Shown here piece after piece: positions 1 through 8,781 of a stretch of DNA of 64,000 nt. The stretch is from Leisingera caerulea DSM 24564. GTDB taxonomy: Bacteria; Pseudomonadota; Alphaproteobacteria; Rhodobacterales; Rhodobacteraceae. The stretch lies in assembly GCF_000473325.1 (NCBI RefSeq), contig NZ_KI421513.1, forward strand, positions 859,217 to 923,216, in the 5' to 3' direction. Position 1 is the first letter of the stretch. Each line of letters opens with the position of its first letter. Position numbers and translations under genes: made by a program. The notes beneath the pieces were generated by a model. The model worked only from the letters and a program-made list of their open reading frames with translations, did not search any database and was not told where the DNA came from.

Positions 1-994
1 GCAGCTGTTCAGCCGTGCGGGCCGCCAATGCGGCGTGGTGATAATCAATCCGGGCGCAGGTCACGGCCGGTTTCTTGTGCATCAGCGCTTCGAACCCGAC
101 GGCCGAATTCTGCGAAACGATCACGTCCGACGCTTCGATCAGGTCGTGAACATTTGCCTGTGTCACCGCCACGTTGGGCAGTTGCGCGCACAGCCGCAGC
201 ACCTTGTCCTTGGTTTCATCCGCCTGCGCCGGGTGCAGTTTGACATAAACCAGCCCCTCCACCGCCAGCGACGTGTTTTCGATCATTTCCAGCGTGGTCA
301 GATAATGGACAGGAGTCTTGAAGTTGTCGATCTCCTGCAGAAACACAGCCGCCGCGGCGGGCTCCGCCGGGATGGCGCCGCGCTCCGGTTGCGCAAGTTT
401 GGAGACATTCGCGCGCTTCATATGCCCGCTCACGCCATTAAAGAAATACGCGGCCTTGGCCGCGTCCACCGCCGAGGGATCAAATTCGGCATCAACCAGC
501 GAGGACGACCAGTAATACCCTTTGGGATCAAGATACCAGAACCCCCACAAATAGCTGGTGTGCGCGTGTAGGATATTGGGCCCCTGCGCCTTGCGCAGCC
601 CGACGGCGATGTGTTTGTGCCCGGTGGCCAGGGCCAGCCGCGACGTGATGCTCTCAGCGGGGACCAGCAGCGGCTTGTGGCCATGCGCCGCCGCGCTGGC
701 GGCGATCTTCTCGAAGAAGTCGATCTGCCCCGAGCGGATCTTGCCATACCAGTCTTTGGTGGCATGCACGACAAGCGGGGTTTTGCCGGTCAGCAATTGG
801 CCCAACATGTTCAGCTTTCGAAAACTGCGCTTTTCTGCCGGTCCTGACGTCTTCACCATACCTGTTCCGATCGGTCTGCCCCAGTGCGTTTCCAGAAACC
901 ACAGCGAGGCGCCTGCGGCAAGCGCCGGGCGCGCCGGCAAGGCAAACCGCTTAGCCGCGGAAGCATTCACCTCCGGCCCGTGCTCACCCGGCAT
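1..994 (-). CDS. Capsule-type polysaccharide synthesis/export protein (KpsS/KpsC-like), C-terminus outside window
   Basis: The minus frame is open from an ATG at 994 to the window edge, giving about 331 residues with no stop. The C-terminal half carries a pattern typical of the capsule polysaccharide synthesis family (a GT-B-like fold): a YVKLHP stretch, then DVIVSQNSAVGFEAL and a KKPAVT loop. This suggests an enzyme acting on surface polysaccharide; the exact reaction cannot be read. The proposed start overlaps the end of the MFS gene by 11 bases, consistent with co-transcription. No strong ribosome site is visible there, and an in-frame ATG at 859 is an alternative. The family assignment is from motif memory only. 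Confidence 0.6.
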   Translation of the reverse strand, partial: MPGEHGPEVNASAAKRFALPARPALAAGASLWFLETHWGRPIGTGMVKTSGPAEKRSFRKLNMLGQLLTGKTPLVVHATKDWYGKIRSGQIDFFEKIAASAAAHGHKPLLVPAESITSRLALATGHKHIAVGLRKAQGPNILHAHTSYLWGFWYLDPKGYYWSSSLVDAEFDPSAVDAAKAAYFFNGVSGHMKRANVSKLAQPERGAIPAEPAAAAVFLQEIDNFKTPVHYLTTLEMIENTSLAVEGLVYVKLHPAQADETKDKVLRLCAQLPNVAVTQANVHDLIEASDVIVSQNSAVGFEALMHKKPAVTCARIDYHHAALAARTAEQL

Positions 995-2150
995 CAAACG
1001 CAAGCGCAGAGGGCCCCGGCCGCCGCCTCCAGGCTCCGGCGATCACCACCGCCGCCGCCACCTGCGCTGCGGCAAAAATGGCCAAGGCGGGCAGAAGGCC
1101 CAGCAGATCGGCCAACGCACCGCTTGCGATCACCGGCAGGGAAAACCCGCAATAGGCATAGACGAACAAACCCGCGGTGGCGCGGGCACGGTCGTCCGGT
1201 GTCCGCACCGAGACCTCAGCCAGGGACGCAAGATAGGTGAACCCGTAGCTCGCCGCGCTGGTGATGCAGGTTCCCGCCAGCACCAAGGGCAGCGCCTGCA
1301 GCCAGACGCCCCCCAAAAGCACAAGGAAACCAAGCGGAACCATAACAAACCCGGCGGCAAGCGCCTGTCGGTTGGTCAGCCGCCGGGCAATGGGCTGGCA
1401 CAGAAGGCCCGCAAAGATCGCCAGAAAGATCACCAGCCCGGTCCAGCCTCCAAGGCCATGCGCCGCCAGTTGCAAGGGCACCACCGCAATGGTCATGCCG
1501 GTGGCGGACCACGCCAGCGCCATCGCCGCACCGTACACCCAGGTGCCGGAGGGAAACACAGGCAAGCGCAGCAGGGAAACCGGCTGCGGCCGGCCGGTCC
1601 GGGGCAGTGCAAAGACCAGTGCCGCCAGCACCGGCGCGGCGGCGAGCAGGGCAGCATAGCTGGCCGGAACCAGGGTTGACCCCTGGACCGCCAGGCTGAC
1701 ACCGGTGGCAAGAGCGCCGCCGCCAAACCCCAGCGAGGTCGCAGACGTCACAGTCAGAGCCGCGGTCCGCGCACGGTTATCGCCCAGAATCTCTGTCATC
1801 CACGCTGTCCCGGCGGTTGTTGCAAGGGCTGTCCCGGCGCCAAGCAGAAACCGCGCGGCCACCAGGCTGGACCAGCCCGGAGCGACAACCAGCAGCGCGG
1901 TGGCCGCACAGCCGAGAACCAGCGCCAGCGCCACCGGAATGCGGCGCCCGATCCGGTCCGACAGCCCGCCAAGCAGCAGCAAGGCCGGCATCAGCCCCGC
2001 CGCATAGGCCGCAAAGGCCACTGTCACGGCCGTTGCACCAAGGTTGCTGCCAGCCGCATAGGCCTCATAAAGCGGCGCCTGAAGGTTGACGGCAAAGGTG
2101 ACCGTGAACAGGCACAGGGCCAGCAGCGGCGCGAAAAGGAAACGGGGCAT
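984..2150 (-). CDS. MFS transporter, probable drug/metabolite exporter
   Basis: A 388-residue integral membrane protein with about twelve hydrophobic segments. The loop after the second segment holds the MFS motif A variant GGLSDRIGRRIP, typical of proton-driven exporters; the substrate is unknown. The open frame extends further upstream, but the start MPRFLFAPLL at 2150 places the first membrane helix at the N-terminus. The extra upstream residues look non-native and would run through the divergent promoter. It is divergent from a MocR regulator, which by position is its likely controller, and its end overlaps the start of the polysaccharide gene. Confidence 0.8.
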   Translation of the reverse strand: MPRFLFAPLLALCLFTVTFAVNLQAPLYEAYAAGSNLGATAVTVAFAAYAAGLMPALLLLGGLSDRIGRRIPVALALVLGCAATALLVVAPGWSSLVAARFLLGAGTALATTAGTAWMTEILGDNRARTAALTVTSATSLGFGGGALATGVSLAVQGSTLVPASYAALLAAAPVLAALVFALPRTGRPQPVSLLRLPVFPSGTWVYGAAMALAWSATGMTIAVVPLQLAAHGLGGWTGLVIFLAIFAGLLCQPIARRLTNRQALAAGFVMVPLGFLVLLGGVWLQALPLVLAGTCITSAASYGFTYLASLAEVSVRTPDDRARATAGLFVYAYCGFSLPVIASGALADLLGLLPALAIFAAAQVAAAVVIAGAWRRRPGPSALAFDAG

Positions 2151-2204
2151 GGCACGGGCCTCAAGGTTGACTTCAGACCGGGATGCCACGAGATTCAACC
2201 CATG

Positions 2205-2220
2205 ACAATTTTTCCATTGT
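2205..2220. promoter_or_regulatory. Inverted repeat in MFS/MocR divergent promoter, candidate operator
   Basis: A perfect inverted repeat ACAAT-N6-ATTGT lies 19 bases before the MocR start and 55 bases before the MFS start. It is AT-rich against GC-rich surroundings. MocR-type regulators commonly bind repeats in such divergent spacers, so this is a reasonable operator for autoregulation and transporter control. The function is inferred from position only. Confidence 0.4.
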
Positions 2221-2238
2221 ACTAATGACAGCGGGTCC

Positions 2239-3576
2239 ATGAGCAAAGCCAGATACACACAGCTTGCCGACCTGCTGTCCAAGGCGATCCGCGAGGGCAA
2301 GCTGGCACCGGGCTCCAGGCTGCCGACTCACCGGGCCTTTGCCGAGGCATCCGGCGTCGCGCTTGCCACCGCGACCCGCGTCTACAAGGAGCTTGAACAC
2401 CGGGGGCTGGTCACCGGCGAAGCGGGCCGCGGGACATTCGTGCGGGACCCTGGCTTGCCTATGACGCTTGGCGTTCACCAGTCCGCGGCTGAAGGTGTCA
2501 CCGACCTTGTGTTCAATATGCCCGGCGAGGCTGCTGACGCCGCCATGCTGCGCGCCGGGCTGCGGCGGCTGGCAGCAGCCGGCGACCTGGAGACGATGCT
2601 GCGCTATCAGCCCCACGGCGGGCGGATGCACGAACGCCGGATCATTGCAGGGCATCTCTCCCCGCTTCATGGCCCAATCAGCCCGGAGCAGCTGCTGGTC
2701 ACGTCAGGCAGCCAGCACGGCCTGGCCGCCACCTGCCTGGGGCTGTTCAATCACGGCGATGCCATTGCTGCTGACACCCTCACCTACCCCGGGTTCAAAT
2801 CCGCCGCGGCCCTGCGCGGGCTTGAGCTGGTGCCCGTCAGCGCGCCGCAGGGCATCATGGACCCGGAGGACCTGGACCGGCAATGCCGCCAGCGCAAGAT
2901 CCGGGCGGTCTACCTGATGCCGACGGTCCACAGCCCGCTTGGGGCGGTCATGGATGAGCCCGCGCGCCGCCGTCTGCTTGCCGTTGCCGAGCGCCACAGC
3001 CTGCTCATCATCGAAGATGCCGCCTATGCGTTTCTGGAGCCCGACCCGCCGCCCAGCTTTCTGGCGCTGGCACCGGACAGGACCGTGTACACCGGCGGCT
3101 TTTCCAAGAACCTCGCGACGGGGCTGCGGCTGGGATATCTGATCGCGCCGCCGCCGCAAACCGCCCCGCTGCTCGAGGTGATACGCGCCACGACCTGGAA
3201 CGCCCCGGCGCTGATTTCCGCGCTGGTCACCGGCTGGATCGAAGACGGAACGCTAAGCCGGTCTGAGGAAAACCGCCGGCGCGACGGGGCAGAGCGCCAG
3301 GCCATCTGCCGAAGCGTCTTTGCGGACCTCCCCATCATTTCGCACCCCAACGCAGGCTTCGCCTGGCTGCCGCTCGGCAAGGGTGTCCGCGCCCAGCCTG
3401 TCGTGACGCGGCTGAAGCAGCAGGCAATCTCTGTGTCCGGCGCCGAACCCTTTGCAACCACCGCAGCCGCGCCGCAGGCGCTGCGGCTGGCCTTTGGCGG
3501 CGTGCCGAAGGCTGAACTGGAAGGTATCCTGCAAACTGTGCGGGAGGCGGTGCTCAGCCAGGGCCGGCCCGCCTGA
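2239..3576 (+). CDS. MocR-family transcriptional regulator (GntR HTH plus aminotransferase fold)
   Basis: 445 residues. Residues 1-70 form a GntR winged helix-turn-helix (LPTHRAFAEASGVALATATRVYKEL). Residues 100-440 resemble a fold-type I PLP aminotransferase. The PLP lysine is K290 in GGFSKNLATG, and IIEDAAYAF is the expected aspartate strand. The family uses PLP or an amino compound as effector to control a neighbouring gene. Divergence from the MFS exporter suggests that exporter is the target. ATG 2239 is immediately followed by HTH sequence; the ribosome site is weak. Confidence 0.87.
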   Translation: MSKARYTQLADLLSKAIREGKLAPGSRLPTHRAFAEASGVALATATRVYKELEHRGLVTGEAGRGTFVRDPGLPMTLGVHQSAAEGVTDLVFNMPGEAADAAMLRAGLRRLAAAGDLETMLRYQPHGGRMHERRIIAGHLSPLHGPISPEQLLVTSGSQHGLAATCLGLFNHGDAIAADTLTYPGFKSAAALRGLELVPVSAPQGIMDPEDLDRQCRQRKIRAVYLMPTVHSPLGAVMDEPARRRLLAVAERHSLLIIEDAAYAFLEPDPPPSFLALAPDRTVYTGGFSKNLATGLRLGYLIAPPPQTAPLLEVIRATTWNAPALISALVTGWIEDGTLSRSEENRRRDGAERQAICRSVFADLPIISHPNAGFAWLPLGKGVRAQPVVTRLKQQAISVSGAEPFATTAAAPQALRLAFGGVPKAELEGILQTVREAVLSQGRPA

Positions 3577-3810
3577 CGGCTGCTGCGGCCTCCTCGCTTG
3601 CCCAAGGCCCGTGCGCCCATTGCGCACCTGCCCTGTGAACGGCGCCAAACCGAAAAACTTGCTTTGCAAGGCCCGCAGTGGCAGCATTAATCCGGAACGC
3701 GCTTGGGCAGCGAAACCGGAATCGCACGTCGCTTGGGACGGCCGCGCCTCTTCCAGTCGTCAGGTTAACGATATCGGGCGCAGCCCCGGCGGCGCCGGGA
3801 GTGCATGGTT

Positions 3811-5382
3811 ATGACCCCATTTTCACGAGTCTACTACTTCGGCGACAGTCTGACTGACGAAGGCAATGCAGTGGACCTTCTGGCCTCGGTGATCGAGCCG
3901 GTCATCCTGGCTGATCTGATCCTTGATTCCGGCGGCATACCGTCGTCCGGTGAATTGGACGCCCTGCGTGCCCAAGCCAAGATCGAGGCGCGGCAGACCG
4001 TGATCAGCAGCTTTTCCGAAATCGGTCCCGAAGGCGCGGTGACCAATGCGCTGACCCATGCCAGCTATGCCGCAGCCCTGGGCGGGTTTGAGGTTGTGAA
4101 CTACGCCGTCGCAACCGCAACGGCGCTGGGGGACGGGTTTCTGGAGGACATGATCGACCTCGAAGCGCAGATTTCGGATTTCACAGAAGATGCCGCTGGC
4201 GGCGTGCCAGCGGATTCGGCCGCGTTCCTGCTGATCGGGGGCAACGACTTCATCGGCCTGCTGGACACTGCCCAGGATCAGCAGGTTGCCACCCAGGCCG
4301 AGTTCCTGGCGCTGGCAACGCCGGTGATGGAGGGGCTGATCGCGCAGATAACCGCCGCCGCCGGCACTCTCGCCGCCGCCGGGGTCGGCACTGTTTTCCT
4401 GGCAACCCAGCCGCGGGCAGGCTTTTACCCGGAATTCGACACACTCTCCCCGTTGCACACCGGCTTTGCCGACCTTCTCATCGACGCCTTCAACGGCATG
4501 ATCTCCGCCAGCATCCCTGATCTGCGCAGCGCCGGGACCGATGCCCGGGCGGTTGACCTCTTTGCGGTCTCGGAGGCACTCACTGAGGATCCGGCAGGCT
4601 TCGGGATCCTTGCAGAGCGGACGGATTACCTGATCGACGGCAGCAGCTTCGACAGCGACCAGGTTCTGGCCTGGGACGCGATCCACCCGGCCGAGACCCC
4701 GCATCAGCTCTGGGGTGCCTACAGTGAGTTCGTCATGGGCGGCGGCAGGACAGCGCTGCTGGACAGCGGCGCAACAGATCAGGGCTGGGGCAGCAAGGCC
4801 AATGCGATCTTCGCGCTCGGCGGCGACGACACTATACGGGCCGGCGCGGGCAGCGATGCCGTGTTCGGCGGCACCGGACACGATGAGATACAGGGCGGCA
4901 GCGGCGGCGACGTTCTCCTGGGGGGCAGCGGCAATGACACCGTGAACGGCCGCCGGGACAATGACATCATCAGCGGCGGCGATGGCAATGACACCCTGCG
5001 CGGCGGCGCGGGCGACGATGTGATTGCGGACGGGCGCGGTAACGATTTGGCCCTTGGCGGCCGGGGCGACGACACCTTCATTTTCACCGCGGCCGCGCTG
5101 GCCGGCGGCGGCGGCGCTTCGGGCGGCACATTCCGGGGCGGAGCGGGCTCGGACACGCTCTACCTCGTGCTGGAGGGCGCGGATTATGCAGCCTTCAGTG
5201 CTGGTGATGCGGGCGGTGTGCTGAACAGCCTCGGCCTTACCGTTTTCGGCATCGAGGTCATCCGCGCCATCGACGGCCGCGGCAATATCGCCGCAGAGCT
5301 TGACGGCTTCGGCTGGTTCCAGGCCGCCGACAGCTGGGGCGCTGTCTCCGCCCCGCAATCAGGCGACGCCTTGCTGGTATGA
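3811..5382 (+). CDS. Secreted SGNH/GDSL hydrolase with RTX calcium-binding repeats
   Basis: About 523 residues. The N-terminal part is an SGNH esterase/lipase domain: block I YYFGDSLTDEGNA with the nucleophile serine, block III LLIGGNDF, and block V WDAIHP supplying the catalytic Asp-His. Roughly residues 330-425 are tandem RTX nonapeptides (GGxGxDxhx type), which bind calcium and mark type I secretion; there is no Sec signal peptide. The substrate is unknown, probably an ester lipid or polymer. ATG 3811 was chosen because GGGAG at 3797-3801 sits nine bases upstream; the in-frame ATG at 3805 is too close to it. No type I secretion genes are in the window. Confidence 0.85.
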   Translation: MTPFSRVYYFGDSLTDEGNAVDLLASVIEPVILADLILDSGGIPSSGELDALRAQAKIEARQTVISSFSEIGPEGAVTNALTHASYAAALGGFEVVNYAVATATALGDGFLEDMIDLEAQISDFTEDAAGGVPADSAAFLLIGGNDFIGLLDTAQDQQVATQAEFLALATPVMEGLIAQITAAAGTLAAAGVGTVFLATQPRAGFYPEFDTLSPLHTGFADLLIDAFNGMISASIPDLRSAGTDARAVDLFAVSEALTEDPAGFGILAERTDYLIDGSSFDSDQVLAWDAIHPAETPHQLWGAYSEFVMGGGRTALLDSGATDQGWGSKANAIFALGGDDTIRAGAGSDAVFGGTGHDEIQGGSGGDVLLGGSGNDTVNGRRDNDIISGGDGNDTLRGGAGDDVIADGRGNDLALGGRGDDTFIFTAAALAGGGGASGGTFRGGAGSDTLYLVLEGADYAAFSAGDAGGVLNSLGLTVFGIEVIRAIDGRGNIAAELDGFGWFQAADSWGAVSAPQSGDALLV

Positions 5383-5784
5383 CCGCGTGCCAATGCCGGG
5401 CAGGTGAAAGCGGCAGCGGAAGGCCGGCACCGGTCTTCAGCGAGAGATTGAACCGGTTTGGCGAGGCTGAGACATGATGGCGGCAACCGGCGGGCAAAAC
5501 ATCCTGCGCACCGGGCCGCCTCGGCCGCCTAGGCATCGCCCGCGCCTTGGCTGTGAGATTAAAGTCTGTCCTGGGCCGCGCACAGTGCGGGTTCAAGACT
5601 GGCGCGGCTGGCATCCTCCCGTTTCATGGACCCGCCTGCCCTCCCGCAGGCACCAGGGCTTGCGAAACGGCAATCAGCACGGATTCGCCTCTGGCGGACC
5701 AGAAAGCGCTGGCGGAAATTCTAGTGAGACAGAAACGGTCTGCCGCAAGCGGTGGGCCTATTCATCATCCGGCGGGAGAGAAAG
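5383..5784. other. Intergenic stretch without a supported gene
   Basis: About 400 bases between the RTX hydrolase stop and the tRNA. Short frames exist here, but they run into or across the tRNA and show no family features. I see no clear terminator, promoter or repeat. Confidence 0.6.
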
Positions 5785-5861
5785 TGGCGGACCGAGGAGG
5801 ATTCGAACCCCCGACCCCTTGATTCGTAGTCAAGTACTCTATCCAGCTGAGCTATCGGTCC
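5785..5861 (-). tRNA. tRNA-Arg (anticodon ACG)
   Basis: A 77-base cloverleaf on the minus strand with an encoded CCA end. The acceptor stem pairs GGACCGA with TCGGTCC, followed by discriminator G. The anticodon stem CTTGA/TCAAG encloses loop CTACGAA, giving ACG at 34-36, which would normally be edited to inosine and read CGU/CGC/CGA. The T arm contains the GGTTCGAATCC signature. It stands alone, with the histidine-kinase operon end about 100 bases upstream of it. Confidence 0.96.
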
Positions 5862-5959
5862 ACTGCGGCGGGGTTTAATCGTAGCACCGCAGAGTCGCAA
5901 CCCCAAAAACAAAAATAGTTTCATCCGCCTGTCACATTTCCGCCAGGCCCGCCAGCGCC

Positions 5960-7345
5960 TCAGATCGTGCCATCGCCCTTGGGCAGGCAGATCTCAAAGA
6001 CCGTGCCGCCGGGTCCGGTTTCCTTGAGCTTCACCGAACCGCCGTGGCCGCGGGCCAGCTCGCCGGCAATCGTCAGGCCCAGCCCGGTGCCGCCCTTGCG
6101 GGCGCCGCCCTGGAAGGGGGTGAACAGATTGTCCTGCGCCTTTTTCGGCAGCCCGGGACCGGTATCCGCCACTGTAATATACCAGGCATCCTCGGTTTCC
6201 CGGGCAGCCACCGACACTGTGCCGGCCTGTCCGGTGGCCGTAATCGCCTGGCGGGCGTTGCGCACCAGGTTCATGATGATGCGGAACAGCTGCTCCGGAT
6301 CGGCCCGCAGCATCATCGGCGCGGGCACGGTGTTGACGATCTCAACCTTGGAGCTGCCGGCGGCCAGCAGCTCGCTTTCGGCGATGTCGCCGACAATTTC
6401 ATGCAGGCAGACCACCGCAAAGGTGGGCGACGGCTCTTCTGCCCGGCCAAAGGCCAGCGTGCCCTCGCACAGGGAGACCGCGCGGGTGATCGAGTTCACC
6501 AGCTTCGGCGCCAGGCGGCGCACCAGCGGGTCTTCGCTGCGCTCGATGCGGTCGGTGAACAGCTGCGCCGAGGTCAGAATATTGCGCAGGTCATGGCTCA
6601 CCTTGGCCACCGCGCCGCCCAGCTGCGCCAGACGCTCGCGCTGTTTCAGCGCATGGGTCAGCTCGGTCTGCAGCTGCATCAGCGCCTCTTCCGCCTCGCG
6701 CAGCTCCACCACGCTGGAACTGGGATGAATGATGCCGCGCACATCCTCCGGCGCCGCCGCATAACGCTGCATATGGCCAACCACGCTTTTGATCGGCTTC
6801 ACCAGAACGATCCGCACCGCGACAAACAGCAACAGTGCAGTGAAAATGGAGATCACCGCCGACAGGATCAGAATCCGCACCCCGTAATCCACCATTGCGC
6901 GGCGCAAATGGGCGGTTTCCATGGTGACCTCGATCAGCAGCCCGGCATCGCGCACCGGCGCGCCGATCACCCGGATGATTTCATTCCCGGGTGTGGCCAG
7001 CCGCAGCATCGCGTCCCTGATCAGCGTCACCGCCCCGGCCATGCGCAGATCATAGGTGCCGGTGATCTGCTGCGGAATGGGCGAGGCCAGCATCAGCTGG
7101 CGGATTTCGTCCCGGCGCAGCACGACATTGTAGACGCCCGCGTTTTCCAGCAGTTCCGCTTCCAGCTCGGTCTCCAGCATGTCGTCGGCCAGCAGTGCCA
7201 ATGAGGCGATCTGCGCCCGCTCCAGCCGGTCCGACAGGTAATCCATGCGGAACCGGGCGATCGACGGCACAAAGATCAGCACTTCGGCCAGCATCACGAA
7301 AACCGTGGTCAGGACCAGAAATCTGCCCGATAGCGTGTTGAGCAT
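5960..7345 (-). CDS. Sensor histidine kinase, orphan
   Basis: 461 residues. A membrane helix at about 9-28 and another at about 180-205 enclose a periplasmic or extracytoplasmic sensor region. A HAMP-like linker follows, then a HisKA domain with phospho-acceptor H251 in KVSHDLRNI. The HATPase domain shows the N box (NLVRNARQA), G1 (DTGPGLP) and G2 (GGTGLGL). It should phosphorylate a response regulator, but none is adjacent. It is last in an operon, 15 bases after the flavin reductase, which suggests a signal linked to redox or membrane status; that link is inference. Confidence 0.88.
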   Translation of the reverse strand: MLNTLSGRFLVLTTVFVMLAEVLIFVPSIARFRMDYLSDRLERAQIASLALLADDMLETELEAELLENAGVYNVVLRRDEIRQLMLASPIPQQITGTYDLRMAGAVTLIRDAMLRLATPGNEIIRVIGAPVRDAGLLIEVTMETAHLRRAMVDYGVRILILSAVISIFTALLLFVAVRIVLVKPIKSVVGHMQRYAAAPEDVRGIIHPSSSVVELREAEEALMQLQTELTHALKQRERLAQLGGAVAKVSHDLRNILTSAQLFTDRIERSEDPLVRRLAPKLVNSITRAVSLCEGTLAFGRAEEPSPTFAVVCLHEIVGDIAESELLAAGSSKVEIVNTVPAPMMLRADPEQLFRIIMNLVRNARQAITATGQAGTVSVAARETEDAWYITVADTGPGLPKKAQDNLFTPFQGGARKGGTGLGLTIAGELARGHGGSVKLKETGPGGTVFEICLPKGDGTI

Positions 7346-7360
7346 CCCGCCGCCCTTACC

Positions 7361-8779
7361 TCATGGAACCCAGCGCTGAACCAGGCGCACCGCGCGTTTC
7401 ACCAGACTGCTTTCAAAAAGCCGCGGAGAAAAATACGCGCCCGCCGCCCGTTTGTTGATCTCGCCAAAGGAGGGGTACGGCGCGACCATGGCTGCAATCT
7501 GGCTCATTTTCAGGCGGTTGGCCAGTGCCAGGGACCACAGGCTGATCAGCTCTCCGGCCTGATGCCCCGCGATGGTGGCCCCCACGGGGCGCCCGCCGGA
7601 GACCATCACTTTGATAAACCCTTTGGTCTTGCGTTCGGCGATGGCGCGGTCGTTGTGTTCATACTCAAAACGCACCACCTCCAGCTTCACGCCATAGCGG
7701 TCGCGCGCCTGCGTCTCGGTCAGGCCAACCTGCGCCAGTTCCGGGTCGGTGTAGGTCGCCCAGGGGATATGGCTGGTCTTGACCTTGGACGGCAGCCCGA
7801 ACAGGGCGGAGCGGATGATGACGCTGGCGTGGTAGCCCGCCACATGGGTGAACTGCATCCCGCCGGCCACGTCGCCAATGGCATAAACGCGTCTGTTGGT
7901 GGTCAGCAGGCTCTCATCCACCTTGATGCCGTTGCCCCGGGTCTCGATCCCGGCGGCCTCCGGATTCAGCCGGTCGGTGTTGGCCTTGCGCCCCACCGCC
8001 ATCAGCAGATGGGTGCCGTGGAATGTGCTGCCGTCCTTGGTCTCGACCTCAATCGCGCCAGCCTGCCCGCCGACGCGGGACACCATGGCGCCTTCGGCAA
8101 TTTCCACGCCTTCGCTGCGCAGGGCCTCCAGCACCAGCGCCGCGGCCTCCGGGTCATCCTTGCCCAGCGCTTTCTGGCCTTCGATCACGGTGACCTTGCA
8201 GCCCAGCCGCACATGCGCCTGCGCCATTTCCATGCCGATCGGGCCGCCGCCGATGATCAGCAGATGCGCGGGCTTTTTGCGCAGATCGAACAATGTCTCG
8301 TTGGTCTCAAATGGCACCTTGTCCAGCCCCGGAACGGGCGGCACCAGCGGCGAGGAACCGGTGGCAATCACGATCCGGCGCGCGGTGATGCGGTGCGGCC
8401 CGGCCTCCACCTCGGTTTCAGAGGTGAAGTGGCCGAACTCCCGGATCACCCGCACACCCAGGCCCTCGAACCGCTCCTGGCTGTCCACCGGCGCAATGGT
8501 TCCGATCACCTGGTGCACATGATCCTTGGCCGCGTCATAGTCCGGCTGCGGGCGCTGATCCGCCACGCCGAACGCCGCGGTATGCGCCTGACCATAGGCG
8601 GCCTTGGCGCTGGCCAGCAGCGCCTTGGAGGGCACACAGCCGTAATTCAGGCAATCGCCGCCCATCTTGTGGCCTTCCAGCAGCACCACATCGGCGCCCA
8701 TCTGGCTGGCCCCTGCGGCCACCGACAAGCCGCCCGATCCGGCGCCGATGACCAGAAGATCGCATTCAATACGGTTCAT
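7361..8779 (-). CDS. FAD-dependent pyridine nucleotide-disulfide oxidoreductase (mercuric reductase-like)
   Basis: 472 residues. Features in order: an N-terminal FAD dinucleotide fold (VIGAGSGGLSVA), the redox-active disulfide C-x4-C in GGDCLNYGCVPSK, an NAD(P) fold (IIGGGPIGMEMA), the second FAD motif YAIGDVAGG, and a C-terminal dimerisation domain. The family includes dihydrolipoamide and mercuric reductases. No MerA-type N-terminal metal domain or C-terminal vicinal cysteines are visible, so mercury is an unlikely substrate. The start MNRIECDLLVIG is two bases after the upstream VTT gene stop, indicating tight coupling. Confidence 0.85.
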   Translation of the reverse strand: MNRIECDLLVIGAGSGGLSVAAGASQMGADVVLLEGHKMGGDCLNYGCVPSKALLASAKAAYGQAHTAAFGVADQRPQPDYDAAKDHVHQVIGTIAPVDSQERFEGLGVRVIREFGHFTSETEVEAGPHRITARRIVIATGSSPLVPPVPGLDKVPFETNETLFDLRKKPAHLLIIGGGPIGMEMAQAHVRLGCKVTVIEGQKALGKDDPEAAALVLEALRSEGVEIAEGAMVSRVGGQAGAIEVETKDGSTFHGTHLLMAVGRKANTDRLNPEAAGIETRGNGIKVDESLLTTNRRVYAIGDVAGGMQFTHVAGYHASVIIRSALFGLPSKVKTSHIPWATYTDPELAQVGLTETQARDRYGVKLEVVRFEYEHNDRAIAERKTKGFIKVMVSGGRPVGATIAGHQAGELISLWSLALANRLKMSQIAAMVAPYPSFGEINKRAAGAYFSPRLFESSLVKRAVRLVQRWVP

Positions 8780-8781
8780 GT

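Noticed and set aside
5547..5878. Plus-strand frames ending ...VADRGGFEPPTP across the tRNA
   Set aside because: They are translations of the reverse strand of tRNA-Arg, a common spurious call.
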